DNA of 64,000 bases. Origin: Pseudomonas fluorescens (lineage in GTDB: Bacteria > Pseudomonadota > Gammaproteobacteria > Pseudomonadales > Pseudomonadaceae). Positions 27,045 through 35,607 of this stretch are shown here, in pieces; the first letter of the stretch is position 1, and the number at the start of each line of letters is the position of its first letter. Below the pieces are notes generated by a model, which worked only from the letters and a program-made list of their open reading frames with translations, was not told where the DNA came from and ran no database searches. Made by a program: the position numbers and the translations under genes. Where the stretch lies: positions 1,550,001-1,614,000 of the forward strand of contig NZ_CP015225.1 of the NCBI RefSeq assembly GCF_001623525.1. Direction: 5' to 3'.

Positions 27045-27455
27045 TTATTCGGGGATCACCGCAATCACGTCGATTTCCATCAGCCACTGCGGCTGGCCCA
27101 GGGCACTGACCACCAGGCCGGTGGAGATCGGAAACACGCCCTTGAGCCACTTGCCGACCTCCTGGTACACCGGCTCGCGATAACGCGGGTCGATCAGGTA
27201 TGTCGTGGTCTTGACGATGTGGCTCAGGTCGCTGCCGGCCTCTTCCAGCAATTGCTTGACGTTGCGCATGGCTTGCTCGGCCTGGGCGCGAGGATCGCCC
27301 AGGCCCACCAGTTGACCGTTGAAGTCGGTGCCGACCTGGCCGCGCACATAGACGGTGTTGCCGGCGCGCACGGCCTGGCACAGATCGTTGTCCAGCGTCT
27401 GGTTCGGGTAGGTGTCCTTGGTATTGAACATGCGAATACGCGTGTGAGTAGGCAT
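27045..27455 (-). CDS. Rid-family (YjgF/UK114) protein lacking the deaminase arginine
   Basis: This 136-residue Rid protein contains GNTVYVRGQVGTDFNGQLV and the helix EQAMRNVKQLLEEAGSDLSH. In RidA the key Arg sits in a P-A-R-[ST] motif; here the motif reads FPISTGLVV, so that Arg is missing, placing it among the Rid4-7-type groups rather than true enamine/imine deaminases. Its ATG overlaps the FMO stop (TGATG). It probably processes or binds an unstable nitrogen-containing intermediate made by the FMO. Confidence 0.85.
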   Translation of the reverse strand: MPTHTRIRMFNTKDTYPNQTLDNDLCQAVRAGNTVYVRGQVGTDFNGQLVGLGDPRAQAEQAMRNVKQLLEEAGSDLSHIVKTTTYLIDPRYREPVYQEVGKWLKGVFPISTGLVVSALGQPQWLMEIDVIAVIPE

Positions 27456-28780
27456 CAACGAACTCCCGTGAGACTGGTTTTCGAACGCTGTGAATCGCTG
27501 TCGAGCGCCGACGCCTGGCGCTGGGCAGCATCCTGATAGGCGAGATAAATGCGTTGCTTCACGATGTGGTCGGCAATATGCCGGGCGTCATGCCAGACGC
27601 CCCAGATGAACGCCGAGCCCCGTCGCGACAGCCAGGGCAAGCCGACGAAATACAGGCCCGGTTCCCTGGAAACGCCACGCTGATGCCGAGGCTTGCCATT
27701 GGCGCCGAGGGCGTCGACCTTCAGCCAGCAGTAATCCACCGAGTAGCCGGTGGCCCAGATGACACTGGTCACGCCGGCGGCGACCAGGTCCAGTTCCAGG
27801 ATCGGCTGGGTCAGGCATTGCGGATCGGGCAGCCGATGACGAGCTTCAGGTTCGATCGGCAGGTCCAGGCCGTTGCGGGCGATGTAGGCGTCGGCGGCGT
27901 CCAGCAGCGCCAGGTAGTTTTCGTCGCCGCGGGCGATGTTTTCGGCCAGATTCGGTTCAAAGGTCACCACGCTGCCATTGAACGATTTCGTCAGCCCCAC
28001 CAGGGTGATGCCCTCCTGGGCCAGCCGGCGAAAATCCACGGTATGGCCACCGCGGGCACCGCTCACCGCGATAGTGACGTGCTCCTTGCCTGGCTGGACC
28101 GCCTCCGCATCCCACTCGCCCAGCACACCCAGCCACCAGCAGAAATCGCGGTTGCGATAGGCCCGGGGCGGACGATCGTGGGCGCCCACCGAGAGATAGA
28201 CCTGTTTGCCGGCGCGCTGCAGTTCATCGGCGATCTGCACCCCCGACGACCCGGCGCCCACCACCAACACAGCCCCCTCGGGCAATTGCCGGGGATTGCG
28301 GTACTGGGCCGAGTGCAACTGGGTAACCGTCGCCATATCGGGTGCAATCGGTGGAATCACCGGCCGCTGAAAAGGCCCGGTGGCGACGACGACATGGATC
28401 GCCTCGATCAAGCCTTCAGAGGTTTCAACGGTGAACCCCGGACGGCCGACATTGCGCTCGACTTTCCTGACCTCCACGCCGGTACGGATCGGCGCGTTGA
28501 ACTTGTTGGCATAGGCTTCGAAATAATCGGCCACCTGGTCCTTTGTCGCGAAGTCATCAGGACCGAGTCCCTCGAATTCCAACCCCGGAAAACGGTCATG
28601 CCAGGCCGGGCCATTGGCGACCAGCGAATCCCAACGTGATGTGCGCCAAGCTTCGGCAATGCGGCTTCGCTCCACCACGAGATGCGGCACGCCTTGCCGG
28701 CTCAAGTGCTCACTCATGGCGATGCCGGCTTGGCCGGCGCCTATGACGAGCGTATCGATGTGTAGGGTTTCAACGGGCAT
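27455..28780 (-). CDS. Flavin-containing monooxygenase (FMO/YUCCA-like)
   Basis: This 441-residue FAD/NADPH enzyme has the FAD site VIGAGQAGIAMSEHL near residue 13, the NADPH site VVGAGSSGVQIADEL near residue 172, an FMO-like linker (TQLHSAQYRNP) and the C-terminal ATGYSVDYCWL strand. It would oxygenate a nitrogen, sulfur or carbon centre of a small substrate. GGAAG precedes the ATG. It is the first gene of the operon, followed by Rid, DUF1028, M20 deacetylase, an ABC remnant and a binding protein. Together these suggest breakdown of an imported N-containing compound by oxygenation followed by hydrolysis. Confidence 0.85.
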   Translation of the reverse strand: MPVETLHIDTLVIGAGQAGIAMSEHLSRQGVPHLVVERSRIAEAWRTSRWDSLVANGPAWHDRFPGLEFEGLGPDDFATKDQVADYFEAYANKFNAPIRTGVEVRKVERNVGRPGFTVETSEGLIEAIHVVVATGPFQRPVIPPIAPDMATVTQLHSAQYRNPRQLPEGAVLVVGAGSSGVQIADELQRAGKQVYLSVGAHDRPPRAYRNRDFCWWLGVLGEWDAEAVQPGKEHVTIAVSGARGGHTVDFRRLAQEGITLVGLTKSFNGSVVTFEPNLAENIARGDENYLALLDAADAYIARNGLDLPIEPEARHRLPDPQCLTQPILELDLVAAGVTSVIWATGYSVDYCWLKVDALGANGKPRHQRGVSREPGLYFVGLPWLSRRGSAFIWGVWHDARHIADHIVKQRIYLAYQDAAQRQASALDSDSQRSKTSLTGVR

Positions 28781-29209
28781 GTCTGTGCACTTCCGGCAGT
28801 AGGTTCGATTCAGGCGGGCATGGCGCCGCCTCGGGTTCGGCTTTCTTGTTGTTCTGCGGTTGCGGTTATCGAGATGAGGTGTCGAGGCGATTGTGTTGGC
28901 AGGCGGGAATTTGCGAAACGAGGGTTTTTATCGTTGCTGGGAAGGAAAAAAATGGGCTACTGCCCGGGCGTGATACCCAAAGGAACAAGGCGAGCCTTGT
29001 TTGCAACTGAGACATACGGAACCTGTGGCGAGGGAGCTTGCTCCCGCTGGGCTGCGCAGCGGCCCCAAACCTATCACCAAGGTCTGTCAGGCGGACTGCG
29101 TCCAGTTTTTAGACTGCTGCGCAGCCAGCGGGAGCAAGCTCCCTCGCCACGGTATTGAGGTGCGGCACAGCGGGCTTATCCCGCCACGCCACCGGCCTGG
29201 ATGGCTCAC
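28781..29209. other. Intergenic region upstream of the FMO operon
   Basis: This 429-bp region must contain the FMO operon promoter. I see no gene in it. It includes the REP pair at 29025-29150 and ends at the convergent side of the LysR gene. Confidence 0.5.
29025..29150. repeat. REP pair, GGGAGCTTGCTCCC family
   Basis: Inverted copies lie at 29025-29051 and 29125-29150 and share GTGGCGAGGGAGC ends with the copies at 23834 and 62094. Confidence 0.9.
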
Positions 29210-30124
29210 TCACTGCATCCGCGCCGGAAACGCCTTGAGCTCAAGCTTCTCCATCACCAACCCGATGAATGCCGAAACCGCCAGCGGCAACTGCCGCCGG
29301 CTCGGATAGAGCACGTTCAGACCGAAGCCGACGCGTTGGTATTGTGGCAGGACACGCACCAGCCTTCCGGCTTCCAGATCGAGGCTGCTCAGCGCCCCGG
29401 GCAACACGGCGATGCCAAGGCCTGCGACGGTCGCCCTGCGCAACGCCTGGGCGGTGTTGGCGTGGAATCGGCTGGCGATCTGCACCTGTTCCTCGATGCC
29501 GTCCGGGCCAACGAATCGCCAATGGGTCATGCCGCCGGGATGAGCGAAACTCACGCCGTCGTGGTGAGCCAGATCCTGCAACGAAAGCGGTGCGCCGCGC
29601 GCGGCAATGTACGCGGGGCTGGCGACCATGCCGTCACCGTCGTTCTTGAGCAGTTGGCGACCGACATACCCCGAGTCCTGCAAGGGACCGCCGCGAAAGG
29701 CAACGTCGATGCGGTCGGCAATCAGATCGACCCGGGCGTCGCTGAGCACGAAATCAAGTTGCACTCGCGGATGCGCGGCTAAAAAGTCGGCCACCCATTG
29801 CATCGGGAAGAAATCGAAAAAATCCGCCATCGCCGCGATGCGCACCAGGCCGCTGGGTTCCTCGCTGCCCATCATCAGTTCCTGTCCGGCATCCATCAGG
29901 CCGTCCACCGCATCCACGCAGCGCTCATAAAACCCCTGGCCCGCATGAGTCAGCGTGAGTTTGCGGGTCGAGCGCTGCAAAAGTCGCGATTCAAGCTGCG
30001 CCTCCAACTGCTGAACCCGTCGGCTGACGGTATTGGAAGGCATGCCCAAGCGTCTGGCGGCTTCGGCGAAGCTGCCGCTGCGGACCACCTGAACGAACAG
30101 CGCAACATCGTTGAGATCGAGCAT
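29210..30124 (-). CDS. LysR-family regulator of the pirin/OYE unit
   Basis: This 304-residue LysR protein has an N-terminal winged helix (LNDVALFVQVVRSGSFAEAA, then LGMPSNTVSRRVQQLEAQLE) and an effector domain of the CrgA/DmlR-like subgroup (FVLSDARVDLIADRIDVAFR). The ATG at the start of the HTH is preferred over one 36 bp earlier. It is divergent from the pirin gene, with a T-N11-A type box between them, so it probably controls itself and the pirin-OYE genes. Confidence 0.85.
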   Translation of the reverse strand: MLDLNDVALFVQVVRSGSFAEAARRLGMPSNTVSRRVQQLEAQLESRLLQRSTRKLTLTHAGQGFYERCVDAVDGLMDAGQELMMGSEEPSGLVRIAAMADFFDFFPMQWVADFLAAHPRVQLDFVLSDARVDLIADRIDVAFRGGPLQDSGYVGRQLLKNDGDGMVASPAYIAARGAPLSLQDLAHHDGVSFAHPGGMTHWRFVGPDGIEEQVQIASRFHANTAQALRRATVAGLGIAVLPGALSSLDLEAGRLVRVLPQYQRVGFGLNVLYPSRRQLPLAVSAFIGLVMEKLELKAFPARMQ

Positions 30125-30163
30125 GGCACTGACATTCCTTCGTTTTATGGATGAGTTCAATCC

Positions 30164-30184
30164 GATTGTATCGGCTAATCAATC
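30164..30184. promoter_or_regulatory. LysR-type box (GATTG-N11-CAATC)
   Basis: A perfect 5-bp inverted repeat has the 11-base spacing typical of LysR recognition sites and lies in the spacer between the LysR and pirin genes. CCGAT/ATCGG overlaps it as a second small palindrome. Confidence 0.55.
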
Positions 30185-30245
30185 TATTGGCAGGCACTTA
30201 TCCTTCTCGCATCGAGGCCCAACGCCCAAGACTTGGAGGCACCCC

Positions 30246-31085
30246 ATGAACAGCATCGTCGCAGCACCGCCCCGCGCCATCGTCCATCGCACCTCCGGCA
30301 ACAGCCACGGGCCGATCACCCGGCTCATGAGTCCCGGTGACCTGGGCCAGCTCTGCAAGCCATTCGTGTTTCTCGACCTCTTCGCCTTCAACGCCGACGC
30401 CCTGCACAGAGGTTTCGGCATGCACCCACATTCCGGGATCGCGACGCTGACCTACATGATCGAAGGTCAGGTGGCCTACGAAGACACCACCGGGCAATCG
30501 GGTGTACTGCCCAGCGGTGGCATGGAGTGGATGCAAGCTGGTAACGGCGTATGGCACAACGCGCGGCCAGTCGGCAGCTCGTCGATCCACGGTTTCCAGC
30601 TTTGGGTCGCGCTGCCGGCCGCTGAAGAAAACGCTCCGGCCCACAGCGTCTACCTGGCACCCGCCGATATCCCCCGGGAAGGTCCGGTGCGGGTGCTGCT
30701 CGGCCAATATGGCGCGGCTCGCAGCAGCGTTGCAGCCCCCGCGGACATGAACTACCTGGCCGTGCAGTTGAAAGACCAAGAACGCTGGCGCTATACGCCT
30801 CCGGCCGGGCACACCGTCGCCTGGCTGGCGGTCAACGACGGCAGCCTCGACGCCGGCGGTCGCGTCAATACCGGGGAAATGGTGGTCTTCGAAGAGTCCG
30901 GCGCAGCCATCGACATCGTTGCCCGGGGCGCGACCTCCTTCGTGCTCGGCTCGGCGGTCAAGCATCCCCATGACCTGGTGATGGGTTATTACTCCGTGCA
31001 CACCAGCGAGGCAGCCCTGGAAAAAGGCGAGCAAGAAATCCAGCGCATCGGCGCCCTTTTGCAACGAGAGGACCGGCTGGCTTAG
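30246..31085 (+). CDS. Pirin-family bicupin protein
   Basis: This 279-residue two-cupin pirin contains GMHPHSGIATLTYMIEGQVA from residue 58, which supplies the His-x-His metal ligands, and MQAGNGVWHNARPVG for the third His. The Glu that follows that His by two positions in canonical pirin is Ala here. Bacterial pirins act as quercetinases or redox-sensitive regulators. GGAGG precedes the ATG. It is divergent from a LysR gene and 51 bp upstream of an old yellow enzyme, suggesting a response to electrophiles or redox stress. Confidence 0.85.
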   Translation: MNSIVAAPPRAIVHRTSGNSHGPITRLMSPGDLGQLCKPFVFLDLFAFNADALHRGFGMHPHSGIATLTYMIEGQVAYEDTTGQSGVLPSGGMEWMQAGNGVWHNARPVGSSSIHGFQLWVALPAAEENAPAHSVYLAPADIPREGPVRVLLGQYGAARSSVAAPADMNYLAVQLKDQERWRYTPPAGHTVAWLAVNDGSLDAGGRVNTGEMVVFEESGAAIDIVARGATSFVLGSAVKHPHDLVMGYYSVHTSEAALEKGEQEIQRIGALLQREDRLA

Positions 31086-31136
31086 CCGACTCTCGACTCA
31101 ATCCCTAATTCATACCCGATCCCTTAGAGGTGAATC

Positions 31137-32213
31137 ATGACTGACATCGGTCTCGATCTTCTGCTGTCCCGTACTCAAGTCGGCAAGCTCTCCCTGAACA
31201 ACCGCATGATCATGGCGCCAATGACCCGCAGCCGCGCAGGCGCTGGCGATGCCGCCACGCCCTTGATGGCCGAGTACTACAGCCAACGGGCCAGCGCCGG
31301 CCTGATCATCAGCGAAGGTTCCCAGGTCTCGGCCCAGGGCAAGGGTTACCTGAGAACGCCAGGGATCTTTACCCCTGAGCAAATCACCGGCTGGAAACAG
31401 GTGACCGACGCAGTTCATGCCGAGGGCGGACAGATTTTTCTGCAGCTCTGGCACGTAGGCCGTCTTTCTCATCCGCTGGTGCAGGTCAACGGCGCCCAAC
31501 CCGTAGCCCCTTCGGCAATCAAGGCCGATGGCGAGATCTACACCGCCGAAGGTCTCAAGCCCTATGAACTGCCACGGGCCCTGGAGCTCGATGAAATCCC
31601 CGGTGTGGTCGCCGACTTCCGCCAGGCCGCGGCCAACGCGAAGCTGGCCGGCTTCGACGGCGTGGAGATCCATGGCGCCAATGGCTACCTGATCGACCAG
31701 TTCTTGCGTGACGGCACCAACCAACGCACCGATGCCTACGGCGGCTCGGTCGAGAATCGTGCCCGCTTCCTCAAGGAGGTGGTCGAGTCGGTGATCGAAG
31801 TCTTCGGGGCCAGCCGTGTCGGTGTTCGCCTGTCGCCGATCTTCAGTTACTTCTCGATGAGCGACAGCAACCCGCAAGCGACCTTCGACTACACCGCCAG
31901 AATGCTCAGCCGCTACGGCCTGGCTTACCTGCACATCGTGGAATTGGGCGAAGGCCCGTTCGACTTCCTGGAACTCAAGCGTCGCTTCGGCGGGCCGTAC
32001 ATTGCCAATGGCGGCTACAGCGCCGAACGCGCGGCCACCGCCATCAGCAATGGTGAAGCTGACCTAGTGGCGTTCGGCACGCCGTTTCTGGCGAACCCGG
32101 ACCTGGTGGAGCGTTTCAAACGGGGCCAGGCGCTGAACGCCCCTGACGCATCGACGTTCTACCAGGGCGACGAGCGCGGTTATACGGACTATCCGACCTT
32201 GGCCGGGGCTTGA
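31137..32213 (+). CDS. Old yellow enzyme family ene-reductase (NemA/XenB type)
   Basis: This 358-residue FMN enzyme has an OYE barrel: NRMIMAPMTRSRAGAG near residue 22, IFLQLWHVGRLSHP near residue 100, the His-Asn pair region EIHGANGYLIDQFLRDGTN near residue 180, and PYIANGGYSAERA for phosphate binding. Such enzymes reduce activated alkenes, quinones and nitro compounds with NADPH. It is in the same direction as the pirin gene and probably under the same LysR control. Confidence 0.9.
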   Translation: MTDIGLDLLLSRTQVGKLSLNNRMIMAPMTRSRAGAGDAATPLMAEYYSQRASAGLIISEGSQVSAQGKGYLRTPGIFTPEQITGWKQVTDAVHAEGGQIFLQLWHVGRLSHPLVQVNGAQPVAPSAIKADGEIYTAEGLKPYELPRALELDEIPGVVADFRQAAANAKLAGFDGVEIHGANGYLIDQFLRDGTNQRTDAYGGSVENRARFLKEVVESVIEVFGASRVGVRLSPIFSYFSMSDSNPQATFDYTARMLSRYGLAYLHIVELGEGPFDFLELKRRFGGPYIANGGYSAERAATAISNGEADLVAFGTPFLANPDLVERFKRGQALNAPDASTFYQGDERGYTDYPTLAGA

Positions 32214-32245
32214 CGCCCAGTGTCCAGCGCGTGCCTCGCCTGGAC

Positions 32246-32293
32246 TTGTACAAAATAGTGAAATTACTTATACAAAAAACTTTAATTTGTACA
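32246..32293 (+). promoter_or_regulatory. Cluster of TTGTACA-like motifs, distal part of the light-type promoter
   Basis: TTGTACA (32246-32252), TTATACA (32268-32274) and TTGTACA (32287-32293) lie in direct orientation in AT-rich DNA. TATACA and TGTACA here are 13 bases apart, one more than in the N12 box. They fit the nTnnACAn half-site pattern of CarH/LitR-type MerR regulators. Confidence 0.6.
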
Positions 32294-32318
32294 GCGCGTG
32301 CAGTAGGCTTCTGAAAAC

Positions 32319-32344
32319 TTGTACAGGAATAATTTCCTGTACAA
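32319..32344 (+). promoter_or_regulatory. TGTACA-N12-TGTACA box (LitR/PplR-type operator)
   Basis: TTGTACAGGAA and TTCCTGTACAA flank TAAT, making a perfect 26-bp palindrome that contains TGTACA-N12-TGTACA. It ends 16 bp before the first gene of the operon. From memory this is the box of class II LitR (PplR) proteins in P. putida. A MerR dimer pair binding here could repress transcription in the dark. Confidence 0.7.
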
Positions 32345-32360
32345 CAATCGGAGCCTATGC

Positions 32361-32783
32361 ATGTCCGTCTACCTCCAGCGTTTCGCCCACGCTTTCGCCG
32401 AGCTGGACGCCAGTCGCCTGGCTGCGCTCGATGAACTCTACAGCGCCGACATACAGTTCCAGGACCCTCTGCACCGGATCGACGGCTTGCCGGCCCTGCG
32501 CGCTTACTTTGCCCAGTTGTACGCCAACGCCAGCAACCTGCGCTATGACTTCCACGCCTTCGATGAAGTCGGTCCCGGAGAGGGCTATTTGCGCTGGACC
32601 CTGCATTTCAGCCATCCGCGCCTGGCGCAAGGAGCACTCATCGCGCTGCAAGGCTGCAGCTATCTGCGTTGGAATGATCGAGTCTACCTGCATCAAGACT
32701 TTTTCGACGCAGGCGCCCTGCTCTACGAACATCTGCCGCTGTTCGGATCGGTGATTCGCTGGCTCAAGCGGAGGTTGGCATGA
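32361..32783 (+). CDS. NTF2-like (SnoaL-type) protein, first gene of the TGTACA operon
   Basis: This 140-residue NTF2-fold protein contains ALDELYSADIQFQDPLHRID and the nuclear-transport-factor-like FHAFDEVGPGEGYLRWTLHF. Such small barrels bind hydrophobic ligands or act as isomerases. GGAG precedes this ATG; an upstream TTG inside the palindrome is rejected. It overlaps the next gene (ATGA). The same family opens light- or singlet-oxygen-induced clusters with Cfa-like genes in other proteobacteria. Confidence 0.8.
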   Translation: MSVYLQRFAHAFAELDASRLAALDELYSADIQFQDPLHRIDGLPALRAYFAQLYANASNLRYDFHAFDEVGPGEGYLRWTLHFSHPRLAQGALIALQGCSYLRWNDRVYLHQDFFDAGALLYEHLPLFGSVIRWLKRRLA

Positions 32784-33535
32784 GCCGTGTCTGGCTCACC
32801 GGCGCCAGCAGCGGCATTGGCGCGGCATTGGCGGCGGTCCTTCTGGAACAGGGGCATCTCCTGGCGGTGAGTGCGCGCCGGACCCAACCCCTGGAGACCT
32901 TGGCCACACGTTATCAAGACCAGATATTGGTGCTACCGGGCGACCTGACCGACCCACATCAGGTCGCCACGATCTGCCAGCAGATTGACCTTCATTGGGG
33001 GGCGCTCGATCTGGTGATCCTCAATGCCGGCACCTGCGAATACCTGGAGCCAGGCCACTTCGACACCCGCCTGGTCGAACGGCTCATCAACACCAACCTG
33101 TTGGGTACTTGCCATTGCCTGGAGGCCGCCCTGCCCTTGCTGCGCCGGGGCCAGCGTCCACATCTGGTGGCGGTGAGCAGTGCGGTCACCTGGCTGGCCC
33201 TGCCTCGCGCCAGCGCCTACGGTGCGTCCAAAGCCGCGTTGCGTTATCTGATCGAATCCTTGCGCATCGACCTGGCCGCCGAGGGTATCGATGTCACGCT
33301 GGTCAGTCCGGGCTTCGTCGACACCCCACTGACCCGACGCAACGACTTTCCCATGCCCATGCGCTGGTCGGCGCAACGAGCCGCCCGCCATATCGCGCGA
33401 CGCCTGCCGGCGCGCCCGCTGGGCATTACGTTTCCATGGTCCTTTACGCTGGTCCTGCGCCTGCTCGGGCATTTGCCCACCCGCTGGCGGTTGGCCCTTG
33501 GCCAACGCCTGGCACGCCCTTCCAAGGAGTCTTGA
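32780..33535 (+). CDS. Short-chain dehydrogenase in the TGTACA operon
   Basis: This 251-residue SDR has LTGASSGIGAALAAVLL at the N-terminus, NAGTCEYLE, and the catalytic Tyr-x3-Lys in AYGASKAALRYLIESL. It ends in a basic, hydrophobic tail (FTLVLRLLGHLPTRWRLALG) that could touch the membrane. It overlaps the preceding gene by 4 bp and is followed 3 bp later by the FAD oxidoreductase. Substrate unknown; a lipid-derived alcohol or ketone is plausible from context. Confidence 0.85.
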   Translation: MSRVWLTGASSGIGAALAAVLLEQGHLLAVSARRTQPLETLATRYQDQILVLPGDLTDPHQVATICQQIDLHWGALDLVILNAGTCEYLEPGHFDTRLVERLINTNLLGTCHCLEAALPLLRRGQRPHLVAVSSAVTWLALPRASAYGASKAALRYLIESLRIDLAAEGIDVTLVSPGFVDTPLTRRNDFPMPMRWSAQRAARHIARRLPARPLGITFPWSFTLVLRLLGHLPTRWRLALGQRLARPSKES

Positions 33536-33538
33536 AGC

Positions 33539-34786
33539 ATGCGCATCGCGATCATCGGCAGCGGCATTTCCGGGCTGACATGTGCTTACCTGTTGGCCCG
33601 CAGGCACCAGATTACCCTGTACGAGGCCGACGACAGGATCGGTGGCCACACCCACACCGTGGATGTCGATTGGCAGGGGCAACGCTATGGCGTAGACACA
33701 GGCTTCATTGTGTACAACGACTGGACCTACCCGAATTTCATCCGTCTACTGGACCAGTTGGGCGTCGCGTCTCGGCCCACTGAAATGAGCTTCTCCGTGC
33801 ATGATCCGGCCACCGGCCAGGAGTATAAGGGCCACACCCTGCGCAGCCTGTTCGCCCGCCGCCGCAATCTATTTTCGCCCGGGTTCTGGGGCATGCTGTG
33901 GGACATACTCAGGTTCAATCGACAGGCCACCGCCGACCTGCAGGCGCAGCGCATCGACCGCAGCGCCCGGCTCGGCGACTACCTGCACAGCCAAGGGTAT
34001 GGCCAACGTTTCATCGATCACTACATCGTGCCCATGGGCGCAGCTATCTGGTCGATGTCGCCAGCCGGGATGCTGGCGTTCCCGCTCGAGTTCTTTGTGC
34101 GCTTCTGCCATAACCACGGCCTCATGTCGGTCAATCAGCGCCCTCAATGGCGCGTGATCGCCGGCGGCTCACGTGGTTACATCGAGCCTATGTGTACAGC
34201 CTTTCGCGAACATATCCGGCTCAATTGTGCAGTGCAGTGTGTCAGTCGCAACGCTGCCGGGGTCAGCGTGACCAGCAGCGCTGGCACCGAGCATTTCGAT
34301 AAGGTGGTGTTCGCCTGTCACAGCGACCAGGCCCTCGCCCTGCTCGAGGCGCCAAGCATGGCTGAGCGTGAAGTACTCGGCGCCCTGACCTACGCCAGCA
34401 ATGAAGTGCTGCTGCACACCGACACCCGCCTGCTGCCCCTGCGACCCCAGGCCTGGGCGAGCTGGAACTATCGCCTCGGCGGCCCTGCGCAAGCACCTGC
34501 CGCAGTGACCTACAACATGAACCTGCTCCAGGGCCTGGATGCCCCGGTGACCTTCTGCGTAAGCCTCAACCAGGGCAACGCGGTCGATCCGGCCAAGGTG
34601 CTTGCACGCTTCGATTATGCACACCCTCAGTACAGCCTCGCAGCCATTGCCGCCCAGGCCCGCCAAGGTGATCTGCAAGGCCATCAGCACAGCTATTTCT
34701 GCGGCGCGTACTGGGCCAACGGCTTCCATGAAGATGGCGTGGTCAGTGCGCTCGACGTGGCGAAGTATTTCGGAGAACAGCTTTGA
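33539..34786 (+). CDS. FAD-dependent amine-oxidase-like oxidoreductase of the lipid-modification cluster
   Basis: This 415-residue flavoprotein begins MRIAIIGSGISGLTCAYLLA, then YEADDRIGGHTHTVDVDW, the two FAD-binding elements of the NAD(P)-binding amine oxidase family. FFVRFCHNHGLMSVNQRPQW is typical of the subgroup encoded beside DUF1365 and Cfa-like genes. In Rhodobacter such an enzyme belongs to the ChrR/sigma-E singlet-oxygen regulon and, as I recall, that locus is tied to furan fatty acid synthesis. It may introduce a double bond or oxygen into a methylated acyl chain. Confidence 0.85.
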   Translation: MRIAIIGSGISGLTCAYLLARRHQITLYEADDRIGGHTHTVDVDWQGQRYGVDTGFIVYNDWTYPNFIRLLDQLGVASRPTEMSFSVHDPATGQEYKGHTLRSLFARRRNLFSPGFWGMLWDILRFNRQATADLQAQRIDRSARLGDYLHSQGYGQRFIDHYIVPMGAAIWSMSPAGMLAFPLEFFVRFCHNHGLMSVNQRPQWRVIAGGSRGYIEPMCTAFREHIRLNCAVQCVSRNAAGVSVTSSAGTEHFDKVVFACHSDQALALLEAPSMAEREVLGALTYASNEVLLHTDTRLLPLRPQAWASWNYRLGGPAQAPAAVTYNMNLLQGLDAPVTFCVSLNQGNAVDPAKVLARFDYAHPQYSLAAIAAQARQGDLQGHQHSYFCGAYWANGFHEDGVVSALDVAKYFGEQL

Positions 34787-35607
34787 ATAGCAGTGTGTGT
34801 CGTGGCTGGATTGATCATCGGCGCCATACGCCGCGAATCCACGCCTTCCGCTATCGGATCGGCATGCTTTACGTGGACCTCTCCGAACAGGAACACATGC
34901 TGGGGTTATCGCGCCTGCTGCGAACCTGGTCTTGGGCCCCCCTGTGCTGGCGCGAGCACGATTATCTGCCATCGCGCACCCGCCTTGGGGTACCCCTGGT
35001 CGACGCCGTGCGCCAGATCCTCGACGAAGCCCTGGGTGCCGCTCCCCAAGGGGCGATTCACCTGCTGACTCAACCGCGCAGCTGGGGGCTGTCGTTCAAC
35101 CCGGTGAGCTTCTATTTCTGCCATGAAACCAACGGACGCCTGGCGGCAATCCTGTGTGAAGTGCGCAACACGCCGTGGCGCGAGCGCCATCACTATGTAT
35201 TGCCGGTACCGCCTGGCGAGCCCTGTGCCTTCAAGGTGGCCAAGGCGTTTCACGTATCGCCGTTCCTGTCACGGGAGATGGACTATCACATGGCGTTCCT
35301 GATCCAGGACACGCACATCCGCATACGCATGGAGAACTGGCGCGACGGCCACAAGGTGTTCGAGGCGGACCTGGCGCTCAAGCGCCAACCCCTCGACGCC
35401 TCTTCGCTGCGCCGACATGTCCTGGCTTTCCCCTGGATGAGCCTGCGCACCGTAAGCGCCATTTACTGGCAAGCCCTGCGCCTGCTTTTCAAACGCACGC
35501 CCCTCTACACCCATCAGGCCAGCGACGACGGCCTGAGTCTGGGTCAAACCGCTTATAAGGATCCCCATCATGCCCGAACCGACCCTGAGCGCTACCAAGG
35601 CTGGTAG
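34783..35607 (+). CDS. DUF1365 family protein
   Basis: This 274-residue protein contains the DUF1365 pattern HTPRIHAFRYRIGMLYVDLS, LLTQPRSWGLSFNPVSFYFC and AKAFHVSPFLSREMDYHMAF. Translation appears to start at a TTG that overlaps the stop of the preceding gene, indicating coupling. The family almost always sits between an FAD oxidoreductase and a Cfa-like methyltransferase and is thought to help acyl-chain modification, but its activity is unknown. It overlaps the cfa-like gene by 38 bp. Confidence 0.85.
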   Translation: MNSSVCRGWIDHRRHTPRIHAFRYRIGMLYVDLSEQEHMLGLSRLLRTWSWAPLCWREHDYLPSRTRLGVPLVDAVRQILDEALGAAPQGAIHLLTQPRSWGLSFNPVSFYFCHETNGRLAAILCEVRNTPWRERHHYVLPVPPGEPCAFKVAKAFHVSPFLSREMDYHMAFLIQDTHIRIRMENWRDGHKVFEADLALKRQPLDASSLRRHVLAFPWMSLRTVSAIYWQALRLLFKRTPLYTHQASDDGLSLGQTAYKDPHHARTDPERYQGW

